From assembly GCA_964398185.1 (NCBI GenBank), contig CAYNML010000012.1:1-64000 (forward strand): a DNA stretch of 64,000 nt, in the 5' to 3' direction. Source of the stretch: Fen-1058 sp964398185 (GTDB lineage Bacteria > Chloroflexota > Anaerolineae > Fen-1058). The notes beneath the pieces were generated by a model. It worked only from the letters and a program-made list of their open reading frames with translations. It had not been told where the DNA came from and made no database searches. This document shows positions 56,954 through 64,000 of this stretch, piece after piece. Every line of letters begins with the position of its first letter. The stretch's first letter is position 1. A program made the translations under genes and the position numbers.

Positions 56954-59737
56954 ATCCACGCTCGGGGCGCCGCTCTTCATCGCCCGCAGCAGCGTGTCCT
57001 GATCGACGGGCAGGCGCCGCACGCGCACACCCACCGCGTTCGCGATCGCATTCGTAATCGCCGGCGTGATCGGGATGCTGCTGATCTCGCCCACGCCCTT
57101 CGCCCCAAACGGCCCCGATGAGATTTCGTGCTCCACGATGAACGACTTGATCTCCGGCGTGTGCTTGATGCTGGGCATCTTGTAGCGCGCCAGCCACTGC
57201 GCCCACGGCACGCCCTTTTCGTGCGGGAACTCTTCGGTCAGCGCATTGCCAATACCCATCACGATGCCGCCTTCAATCTGGCCTTCCAGCGCCAGTGGAT
57301 TGATGGCGCGGCCGATGTCGTGCGCCGCGATGACTTTGAGCACTTTCACTTCGCCCGTGTCGGTGTCCACCTCCACCAGCGCTGCGTGCGCCGCATACGA
57401 GAAGGCCACGTGCATATCGCCGCCCTGCCCCAGCGGTTTCGTTTCAGGCGCATGATAGTCATACAGCAATTTCGTGGCGCGCCCTTCAGCCTGCATCCAT
57501 TCGACCACCTCGGCAAACGACGCCGACTTGCCGTTGTGTTCAATTCGCCCGTTGCGAAACTTCAACGAATCAGGCGGCACGTCCAGACGCTCGGCCGCGA
57601 CGCTCGACATTACTGCGCGCATCTGAATCGCCGCATGGCGAGCGGCGTTGCCGCTCACATACGTCTGGCGCGAAGCCGTCGTCGGGCCGCCGTTGGGCGT
57701 GAGATCGGTATCACTCAGCAGCACTGTCACCTGCTCGATCGGCAAGCCCAGTTCCTCGGCCACCACCGCGGCCAGCACGCCGGGCAGGCCCTGCCCGATC
57801 TCGGCGGACGAGGTGCGAATCTCGGCCAGACCTGTGCCCGCTGAGAACACTTCGATCTCCGCGCCCGCGCAGTCGTCTGCGCCGCCGCCCAACCCGGTGT
57901 TCTTGTAGCCGATCGCCAACCCCCACGCGTAATTCTTGTGCCCGATCTTCCACGGCCGCCCGTAGATGAACGGCTCGCTGGTGCGCCGGGCTTCGTCAGC
58001 CTTCATGGCCTCCACGACGAGATGAAGACACTCATCCAGTCCCACACTCTCTGACAACACCTGCCCGGTGTTCGTCGTCGATCCCACGTGCAGTTCATTC
58101 ATCCGCCGCAGCTCAATCGGGTCGATCCCCAACTGCCCGGCCAGTTCGTCCATCGTCATCTCGACCGCGTAGCACGACTGCGTCACACCAAACCCGCGAA
58201 ACGCTCCGGCGGGCACGTTATTGGTGTACATCGCAAAGCAATCAGACTTGGCGTGCTGCACATCATACGGCCCGTTGGCGTGTGTCGTCGCGCGCGTTAA
58301 CACTTTCTCGCCCAGCGACGCATACGCCCCCGTGTCGCCGTACAACTCGGCCTTCGCCGCCGTGAGTCGTCCGTCTTTCTTCGCGCCCAGCTTCACCTTG
58401 AGCGTCGTGGCATGCCGCTTAGGGTGTGTGATCAACGACTCGTGCCGCGTGTACAACATCTTCACCGGGCGGCTCGTCGCCTGCGCCAACAATGCCACGT
58501 GAATCTGTCCCATGATGTCTTCTTTGCCGCCGAAGCCGCCGCCGATCAACGTGCCGATGATTCTTACCTGCGCTTCCGGCACGCCCAATGCCTGCGCCAC
58601 CTGCTCGCGATCTTGATAAGCGATCTGCGATCCGACGTAGATTTCGTAACGCCCATCGTCCGTCACCCGCCCGATCGCGCATTCCGGCTCCAGGAAAGCG
58701 TGCTCGGTCGAAGCGGTATGATACGTGCGCTCGATCACCACGTCGGCTTCGGCAAAGCCCTGCTCCACATCACCCTTCGCCACCTTGATGTGCTTGAGCA
58801 AGTTACCCTTCTCGTGCACGCGCGGCGCATCGGGCTGATGCGCGAACTCCGCCGTATCGACCACGGGCAGCGGCTCGTACTCCACCTCGATCAGCTTCAG
58901 CGCCTCTTTGGCGATCTCTTGCGTGTCCGCCGCCACGATCGCCACCGCATCGCCCACGTAGCGCACTTTGTCGTAACATAGCGCCGGCCAGTCGATGGTG
59001 ACCAAGCCGTGATTCTTGCGGCCCGGCACATCCTCGTGCGTCAAGACAGCCTGCACACCCGGCAATGCCTTCGCCTTGCTCGTATCGATCTTCTTGATGA
59101 GCGCGTGCGGCACATTAGCACGCAGCGTCGCACCAAACAACATGCCGGGGAAGGTGATGTCGTCCGCATACTTTGCCGCGCCGGTGACCTTCGCTACAGC
59201 ATCGGCGCGCGGCTTGGCCTCTCCCACCACGTTAAGACCGTGCTTCGTCTCAGGCAGCACCAGCTCGATCGGCTGGCCGTTGGCCGACTTGATGGCATTC
59301 ATCACGCTGACGTAGCCCGTGCAGCGGCAGTACGTATCCTTCAACGCGATCTTGATCTCTTCATCCGTTACCGGCTCGCCCTGCTTCTTATCCAGCAGCG
59401 CCTTCGATTGCATAATCAGACCCGGCGTGCAGAACCCGCACTGCACCGCGCCGTGCTTGATAAACTGCTCTTGCAGCGGATGCAAGTCGCCGCCCGCAGG
59501 GGCCAACCCTTCAATGGTCTCGACGTGCGCACCTTCGGCCTTCAAGGCAGGATAGATGCACGAGACGACGGGCTGCCCATCGACGATGACGGTACAGATG
59601 CCGCACTCGGCCTCGTTGCAGCCGATCTTGGTGCCGGTCAAGCCTAATTTGTAGCGCAGCACCTCGGCCAGAAATTCATTCGGCTGCACGTCGACTGAAA
59701 CGGGCTTACCGTTAACCGTGAATTTAAGCGTTGGCAT
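56951..59737 (-). CDS. Molybdenum hydroxylase, fused 2Fe-2S and molybdopterin subunits (xanthine-dehydrogenase family)
   Basis: Protein of 928 residues. N-terminal ferredoxin-like 2Fe-2S: CNEAECGICTVIVDG with a later Cys, and the second cluster CGFCTPG with CRCTGY (to about residue 155). Then the Mo subunit: GGGFGGKEDIMGQ, AGAFRGFGVTQSC and the catalytic Glu in FGAKGVGEISS. Small and large subunits are separate in most XDH enzymes; fusion is known in aldehyde oxidoreductases. With the FAD subunit upstream and a BMP nucleoside transporter, purine oxidation is the likely job, but aldehydes are possible. Confidence 0.9.
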   Translation of the reverse strand: MPTLKFTVNGKPVSVDVQPNEFLAEVLRYKLGLTGTKIGCNEAECGICTVIVDGQPVVSCIYPALKAEGAHVETIEGLAPAGGDLHPLQEQFIKHGAVQCGFCTPGLIMQSKALLDKKQGEPVTDEEIKIALKDTYCRCTGYVSVMNAIKSANGQPIELVLPETKHGLNVVGEAKPRADAVAKVTGAAKYADDITFPGMLFGATLRANVPHALIKKIDTSKAKALPGVQAVLTHEDVPGRKNHGLVTIDWPALCYDKVRYVGDAVAIVAADTQEIAKEALKLIEVEYEPLPVVDTAEFAHQPDAPRVHEKGNLLKHIKVAKGDVEQGFAEADVVIERTYHTASTEHAFLEPECAIGRVTDDGRYEIYVGSQIAYQDREQVAQALGVPEAQVRIIGTLIGGGFGGKEDIMGQIHVALLAQATSRPVKMLYTRHESLITHPKRHATTLKVKLGAKKDGRLTAAKAELYGDTGAYASLGEKVLTRATTHANGPYDVQHAKSDCFAMYTNNVPAGAFRGFGVTQSCYAVEMTMDELAGQLGIDPIELRRMNELHVGSTTNTGQVLSESVGLDECLHLVVEAMKADEARRTSEPFIYGRPWKIGHKNYAWGLAIGYKNTGLGGGADDCAGAEIEVFSAGTGLAEIRTSSAEIGQGLPGVLAAVVAEELGLPIEQVTVLLSDTDLTPNGGPTTASRQTYVSGNAARHAAIQMRAVMSSVAAERLDVPPDSLKFRNGRIEHNGKSASFAEVVEWMQAEGRATKLLYDYHAPETKPLGQGGDMHVAFSYAAHAALVEVDTDTGEVKVLKVIAAHDIGRAINPLALEGQIEGGIVMGIGNALTEEFPHEKGVPWAQWLARYKMPSIKHTPEIKSFIVEHEISSGPFGAKGVGEISSIPITPAITNAIANAVGVRVRRLPVDQDTLLRAMKSGAPSVD

Positions 59738-59755
59738 GATCTTTCCCTCTCTTAA

Positions 59756-59807
59756 CGAGTAATGAGTAAACGGATTACTCGTTACTCATTACTCGTTACT
59801 CATTATT
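59756..59807. repeat. TAACGAGTAA hairpin repeat, copy 3
   Basis: TAACGAGTAATGAGTAAACG (59756-59775) pairs with ATTACTCGTTACTCATTACT, CGTTACTCATTA (59776-59807). TTA at 59803-59805 is the stop codon of the FAD subunit on the minus strand. It fills the gap between the FAD and Fe-S/Mo genes. Confidence 0.8.
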
Positions 59808-60747
59808 CAACCCGATAAATCTCCGGCACGACCTCGCCCGTCTGCGCCCGCTCGATCGCTTTGCCCAGCGTGCGGCGCAGCAGCACCGGCAGGACTTCCT
59901 TGCGATATTCTGCCGTGGCGCGATGAGGACTGGTGCGTGGTTTGCATTCGCTAAGCAGCACGGCCACCGCCGCTTCAATCGATTCGGAAGTGGCGAGTTT
60001 GCCGGTGAGGAACGCCTCGGTCTGCTGACAGCGGAACGGCGTCGGCGCGACGGGCGCGACGGCGAGCGCGACTGCTTCAATCCGATCATCGATCACGCGC
60101 ACCTTCGCCGAGAAATTCATGATCGGCAGCGCCACGCCCTGCGGCCGCATGATGCGTGAGGACGCGCTGTAGAAGTTGTAGCGCAAGATGTTATTTTGCG
60201 TGAGCGAGATGTCATCTCGCCCTACAAAGAAGCGGATCGCCGTCAACACCTCGCGCGTGCTGTCGATGGCCGACTTGCCCGGTCCCAGAAACAGCGATGT
60301 GAATGGAATCCAATGCCGCCCGCTGAACGAGGCAACTTCAACCTCGGCATCCAGCGCGTTGAGGGCAGTGGTCCCATCGGCGGCGGGCAGAGCGTGGGCC
60401 ACATTGCCGCCGATCGTCGCCACGTTGCGCACTTGCGGACCGCCCACCACGTAACTCGCTTCGACCAGCGCCGTGGCTTTCTGGTGCAGCAAGCGGCTCT
60501 CGACGATCTGGTTGTGCGTCACGCCCGCGCCAATGGTGATGAAGCCGTCGGCTTCACGGATCTCATTCAACCCGACGATGCGCGTCACATCGACGAGCGC
60601 CGCCACCGGATGCTCGTTGCCCTGCTGCAAGTCAAGGATCAGATCGGTACCACCCGCCACGACGCGCGCACCGCCCTCGTAACGCGCCAACAGGCCAACG
60701 GCTTCGTCAATCGACGCTGGAAGATGATACGCTTTCCAGAGAGGCAT
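59803..60747 (-). CDS. FAD-binding subunit of the molybdenum hydroxylase (CoxM/XdhB-like)
   Basis: Protein of 314 residues. FAD motifs: ARVVAGGTDLILDLQ and VATIGGNVAHALPAADGTTA, with the CoxM C-terminal domain (from about 190). It passes electrons from the Fe-S centres to NAD or a carrier. The start is 60747 with CCGGGGGTGCAACC-like spacing; RBS is weak. The gene ends in the hairpin repeat before the Fe-S/Mo gene. Confidence 0.9.
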   Translation of the reverse strand: MPLWKAYHLPASIDEAVGLLARYEGGARVVAGGTDLILDLQQGNEHPVAALVDVTRIVGLNEIREADGFITIGAGVTHNQIVESRLLHQKATALVEASYVVGGPQVRNVATIGGNVAHALPAADGTTALNALDAEVEVASFSGRHWIPFTSLFLGPGKSAIDSTREVLTAIRFFVGRDDISLTQNNILRYNFYSASSRIMRPQGVALPIMNFSAKVRVIDDRIEAVALAVAPVAPTPFRCQQTEAFLTGKLATSESIEAAVAVLLSECKPRTSPHRATAEYRKEVLPVLLRRTLGKAIERAQTGEVVPEIYRVE

Positions 60748-60922
60748 GGTTGCACCCCCGTAAGTTGTGGAACTTCGAGATCGCTGGCGCTTTTCAGTGA
60801 GTGAGGATACTCACCGCCGCTGCGCGTCCGACGCGCACCGACCACCGATCGAGGATGAAAAAATTATAACACGTTGGGGCAGACCCGTGTGTCTGCCCGT
60901 GGGCCGATACGTGGATCGGCCC
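60748..60922. repeat. Double-hairpin repeat between transporter ATPase and FAD subunit
   Basis: GGGCAGACCCGTGTGTCTGCCC (two arms, 60877-60898) and GGGCCGATACGTGGATCGGCCC (60901-60922) stand side by side. The stop of the ATPase gene (TAG) is directly in front of them on the minus strand. The rest of the 175 bases is the leader of the FAD-subunit gene, with AT-rich GAAAAAATTATAAC as the only promoter-like part (TTATAATT on the minus strand). Confidence 0.7.
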
Positions 60923-62464
60923 CTACGATTTCTCTTTCGTCTCACCCGCCATCAACAAACCCAGCTCTTCGGGCGTGGCCTCGCCACGATTGACGATGCC
61001 GACGATGCGGCCTTCGAACATCACCGCAATCCGATCGGACAACTCCAGAATCTCGTCCAGGTCTTCCGAGATCAGCAGAATCGCCACGCCGTTCGCGCGC
61101 TGCTCCAGCAGGCGCTGGCGGATATACTCGCTCGCGCCGATATCCACCCCGCGTGTAGGCTGGGCCGCGATCAACACCTTGGGCTGGCGCGACAATTCGC
61201 GCGCCATGATCAATTTCTGGATGTTGCCGCCCGACAGATTCTTGATGGGCGTGTCGAGGCGCGGCGTCTTCACGTTGAACTTGCTCACCAACTGGCGCGC
61301 GTGCGTATCCATGGCGGAGAAGTTCAAGAAGATGCCGCGTGTGAATTTGGGGCTGCCGTGATCGCGCAGGAACACATTCTCCTGCACGGAAAATTCGCGG
61401 ATGGCGCCGTCGCGCATGCGCTCTTCCGGCACGTAAGCCAGCCCGCCTTCAATGCGCTGGCGCAGCGAAGCTCGCGTCAAATCCTGCCCGGAGATCAGCA
61501 CGGCGCCCCCGGTCACCTTGCGCAGCCCCGCCAGACACTCGGCCAATTCGCGCTGGCCGTTGCCCGACACGCCCGCCAACCCGACAATCTCGCCGCCGCG
61601 CACGTCCAGATCCACCCCGCGCAGCGCCTCCGTGCCGCGATCGCCCATCGCCTGTAAGGCGTTGATGTTGAGCTTCACTGCGCCGGGATTGAACGGCTGC
61701 GGAGCCAGCGGCTTGATCTCGCGGCCCACCATCATCTGCGCCAGTTCCTTGCGCGTCACGCCCTCGGCCGATCGGGTTTCCACCGACCGCCCGTCGCGCA
61801 GCACCGTAATCCGCTGGCTGATCGCCATCACCTCGTGCAATTTATGCGAGATGAAGATTAACGCGTGACCTTCCTGCGCCATGCGCCTGAACGTCACGAA
61901 CAGATCGTCCACTTCCTGCGGCGTCAACACGGCCGTCGGCTCGTCAAGAATGATCAGACTTGCGCCGCGATACAGCGCCTTGATGATCTCCACGCGCTGC
62001 TGCTCACCCACTGCCAACTGCCAGATGTAGGCCGCGGGATCGACTTTGAGACCGTACGTCTTGGCCAGCTCCTCGACGCGCTTGGCCACCCGATCGAGAT
62101 CGAGGCGCGGCTCGCGGGTGGACTTCAAGCCCAGCGCCACGTTCTCGGCCACCGTCAACGTGGAGACCAGCATGAAGTGCTGATGGATCATGCCGATGCC
62201 CGCGCGGATCGCATCCGCGGGCGAGTGGAAGATTACCGGCTCGCCGTTAATGACGATCTGCCCTTCGTCGGGTTTATACAACCCGTAAAGCTGGCGCATC
62301 AACGTGCTCTTGCCCGCGCCGTTCTCGCCGAGCAAAGCATGCACCTCGCCCGCGGTCACATCAAAGTTGACGTGATCGTTGGCCAGCACGCCCGGAAAGC
62401 GCTTGACGATATTGCGCATTTCCAGCCGTTGAATGCGAATCTGGGGTTGCTGTTGATCGGCCAT
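60923..62464 (-). CDS. ABC transporter ATPase of a BMP-type nucleoside importer (double NBD)
   Basis: Protein of 513 residues with two ATPase halves. First: Walker A GENGAGKSTLMRQLYGL, VGEQQRVEIIKAL, LIILDEPTAVLTP. Second: GLAGVSGNGQRELAECLAGL (degenerate Walker A) and LSGGNIQKLIMARELSRQP. This is the YufO/NupO-RbsA type. With BMP and permease genes it would import purine nucleosides or related compounds, feeding the hydroxylase encoded downstream. Confidence 0.92.
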   Translation of the reverse strand: MADQQQPQIRIQRLEMRNIVKRFPGVLANDHVNFDVTAGEVHALLGENGAGKSTLMRQLYGLYKPDEGQIVINGEPVIFHSPADAIRAGIGMIHQHFMLVSTLTVAENVALGLKSTREPRLDLDRVAKRVEELAKTYGLKVDPAAYIWQLAVGEQQRVEIIKALYRGASLIILDEPTAVLTPQEVDDLFVTFRRMAQEGHALIFISHKLHEVMAISQRITVLRDGRSVETRSAEGVTRKELAQMMVGREIKPLAPQPFNPGAVKLNINALQAMGDRGTEALRGVDLDVRGGEIVGLAGVSGNGQRELAECLAGLRKVTGGAVLISGQDLTRASLRQRIEGGLAYVPEERMRDGAIREFSVQENVFLRDHGSPKFTRGIFLNFSAMDTHARQLVSKFNVKTPRLDTPIKNLSGGNIQKLIMARELSRQPKVLIAAQPTRGVDIGASEYIRQRLLEQRANGVAILLISEDLDEILELSDRIAVMFEGRIVGIVNRGEATPEELGLLMAGETKEKS

Positions 62465-62476
62465 GAGTGCTCATTG

Positions 62477-62535
62477 TCCACGAAGGACACGAAGCCCACT
62501 TAGAAACCTTCGTGCAACTTCGTGTTCTTCGTGGA
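62477..62535. repeat. TCCACGAAG hairpin repeat, copy 2
   Basis: TCCACGAAGGACACGAAG (62477-62494) and CTTCGTGTTCTTCGTGGA (62518-62535) are 18-base inverted arms with one mismatch. It lies between the BMP and ATPase genes and belongs, by its CACGAA steps, with the hairpin at 25935-25979. Confidence 0.78.
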
Positions 62536-62546
62536 TCAGATTTGGA

Positions 62547-63554
62547 CTACGGTTGAACTTTGATTGATCCGTCTTTGATGCCCGCAATTGCTGCTTCGGC
62601 CGCTGCCTTGGCGTCCGCCGGCAGCGCAAAGCCTGAGTTGAAGCCCATCTTCAAGCCGTCATTGTTCAAGTGCAGGACGTATTTTTCGCCGCCCAGATCG
62701 CCCGCTTTGATCTTGGCAATCAAGTCCTTGAGGCTGGGCGCCCAGTCGTAGATTTGCGAAGAAACCACCAGCGCCGGAGCCAGCGAGGATTGATCGGATT
62801 GCGTGCCGAACCACAGTACGTTGCCCGCGTCCTTCGCCGCCCCGATCGAGCCGACCACCGACTGCGACGAGCCGGTCAGCACGTCCGCGCCGTTGGCGAT
62901 GTGGGCCTTGGCCGCTTCGGTCATCTTCGCCACGTCGGAGAACGAGCCGGTCCAGGTTTTGCTCACCTGCACGCTCGGATCAGTGGCCGCCACACCCTGC
63001 ATGAAGCCATCGATGCAGGTCTTGGCATCGCCCACTTCCACCGGGCCGGTCACGCCGATCTGCTTGGCCTTGGTCAGCTTGGCCGCGATCACACCGTTGA
63101 CGTAGCAGCCTTCTTCAGCCGCCGCCGTGTAGGCGGTCACATTCGGCAGCCCGAACGTATTCACATCGGTGCCCCACGCAAACGCCACCTTGGGGAACTC
63201 CTTGGCGATTTCCTCCACAGCCGGGCCGTATTGCGAACCATGAGCCACAACCAGGTTGTAGCCCTGCGAAGCATAGTCGCGGATAGCCGCCGTAGCATCC
63301 GGCACTTTGAACATGTTCTCGGAATACTTCAACTCAAAGTTAGCTTCGCCACCCATCTCTGCCTGCACGGCCTTCAAAGCATTGAACATCGACTGACTGA
63401 AGGCCAGGTCGTTGATGGCGCTGGGCATGACCACCGCCACGCGGAACTTCTCACCGGCCGACTGTGCGCCACCGGAAGGCTGCGCGCCCGGCGCGCACCC
63501 GGACAACAACACGGCAATCAACACACTCGCGATCAACACAGTTCGAACTTTCAT
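62547..63554 (-). CDS. BMP-family nucleoside-binding lipoprotein
   Basis: Protein of 335 residues with a lipoprotein signal ending LLSGCAPG (Cys near residue 20). BMP/Med-like features: FRVAVVMPSAINDLAFSQSM, YNLVVAHGSQYGPAVEEIAK, ITGPVEV-type strand and LTGSSQSVVGSIGAAKD. It delivers purine nucleosides or a related ligand to the importer. RBS GGAGAGAAAAG precedes the start. Confidence 0.9.
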   Translation of the reverse strand: MKVRTVLIASVLIAVLLSGCAPGAQPSGGAQSAGEKFRVAVVMPSAINDLAFSQSMFNALKAVQAEMGGEANFELKYSENMFKVPDATAAIRDYASQGYNLVVAHGSQYGPAVEEIAKEFPKVAFAWGTDVNTFGLPNVTAYTAAAEEGCYVNGVIAAKLTKAKQIGVTGPVEVGDAKTCIDGFMQGVAATDPSVQVSKTWTGSFSDVAKMTEAAKAHIANGADVLTGSSQSVVGSIGAAKDAGNVLWFGTQSDQSSLAPALVVSSQIYDWAPSLKDLIAKIKAGDLGGEKYVLHLNNDGLKMGFNSGFALPADAKAAAEAAIAGIKDGSIKVQP

Positions 63555-63642
63555 CTTTTCTCTCCTCTTGCATAATATAGACAGTGAAGTTGTCTGGGCC
63601 GAGATAATCGATCGGGGTTGCGTGCTGGCCGATCACCTCCTT

Positions 63643-64000
63643 CTAGTTTTCACCACGCTCGAACGGCTTGTTCAAAGCCGCCGGCTGGCGCGCACGATTG
63701 ATCGGGAACATCAAGGCAATGATCGTCAGAATGTATGGCAGCATCACAGCCAGGTCGGGCGAAATCCCCACGCCCAGCACCTGCATGAAATTTTGCAGCG
63801 AGGTGATGGTACTGAACAACAGCGCGCCAATGACGATGCCTGAGGGACGCCAGCCGCCGAAGTACACCAACGCCACCGCAATGAAACCCAGCCCCGCGGT
63901 GAGGTTATCCTGAAAGAGCTTGACGGTCGCCAGTGACATCGAAGCGCCCGCGATGCCCGCCAGGATCGCGCCCAGGGATACGCACACATACCGCACCCGA
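63643..64000 (-). CDS. Permease of the BMP-type nucleoside importer, C-terminal part
   Basis: At least 118 residues, running out of the window at its 5' end. RVRYVCVSLGAILAGIAGA, FIAVALVYFGGWRPSGIVIG, SLQNFMQVLGVGISPDLAVM and LPYILTIIALMFPINRARQP match the NupQ/YufQ type of BPD_transp_2 permease. A GTG at 63996 is internal, not the start. A second permease gene would be expected just outside the window. The gap to the BMP gene is 88 bases. Confidence 0.88.
   Translation of the reverse strand, partial: RVRYVCVSLGAILAGIAGASMSLATVKLFQDNLTAGLGFIAVALVYFGGWRPSGIVIGALLFSTITSLQNFMQVLGVGISPDLAVMLPYILTIIALMFPINRARQPAALNKPFERGEN

Noticed and set aside
1..64000. CRISPR array
   Set aside because: The only regularly spaced direct repeats are the contiguous 16-base units at 44373-44457, which have no spacers.
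1..64000. tRNA or rRNA genes
   Set aside because: No cloverleaf with T-loop GTTCGAxxC and CCA-type ends, and no conserved rRNA stretch, was recognised in the gaps. A covariance search would be decisive.

Overview
The window is GC-rich bacterial DNA, most of it on the minus strand in short operons. Gene content suggests a heterotrophic, respiring bacterium, most likely a Chloroflexota (Anaerolineae-like) lineage. The clues are giant PAS/GAF sensor kinases, a wax-ester synthase/DGAT-like enzyme, a DUF2277 protein next to a thiolase, DUF4491 proteins, many toxin-antitoxin modules and abundant short palindromic repeats. This taxonomic guess is inference from gene content; no rRNA, tRNA or CRISPR array was found to anchor it.

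Layout. 1-4.6 kb is an accessory island of small stress modules on the plus strand: VapBC-like, ParE/Phd, an orphan HigA, a DUF5674 pair, MNT/HEPN and a second VapB-like gene. They are separated by repeated fragments of one broken monooxygenase gene and by two copies of a 99-bp inverted-repeat element. 4.5-12.5 kb (minus) is a glycosidase behind an rrf2-cydA-cydB-cydD-cydC cytochrome bd operon; cydC carries an in-frame 90-bp palindromic repeat. 12.7-17.6 kb (plus) holds an unknown protein, a GNAT, a radical SAM protein, an FAD oxidoreductase and a kinase-GrpB fusion. 17.8-21.1 kb (minus) has serine dehydratase, a LysE exporter, two DUF4491 membrane proteins and a histidine phosphatase. 21.4-23.1 kb is a two-PDZ HtrA lipoprotein, followed by a DUF433/DUF5615 toxin-antitoxin pair. 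24-29 kb has a heterodimeric ABC exporter and a DEAD-box helicase. 29.4-34.4 kb has an epoxide-hydrolase-like enzyme and an acyl-CoA carboxylase-type operon with a divergent biotin carboxylase. 34.6-40.1 kb has a K+ channel, a degenerate phosphoesterase and a 1249-residue sensor kinase. 40.2-43.8 kb has three uncharacterised proteins and glycogen synthase. 44.4-47.8 kb is a NatAB-type ABC exporter. 48-54.8 kb has the WS/DGAT protein with a C-terminal Cys/His motif and a 1735-residue hybrid kinase. 54.8-56.8 kb has thiolase, DUF2277, a small Cys protein and a CBS protein. 57-64 kb is a purine-type operon: BMP-family nucleoside ABC transporter genes plus a molybdenum hydroxylase (FAD subunit and a fused FeS-Mo subunit).

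A theme runs through the window. Short palindromic or low-complexity repeats of several unrelated families sit in the gaps between genes, and in many cases the repeat itself supplies the stop codon of the upstream gene. The strongest candidates for something new are this stop-codon-linked repeat pattern, the fragment-punctuated toxin-antitoxin island, and the uncharacterised DUF5674 gene pair inside it.
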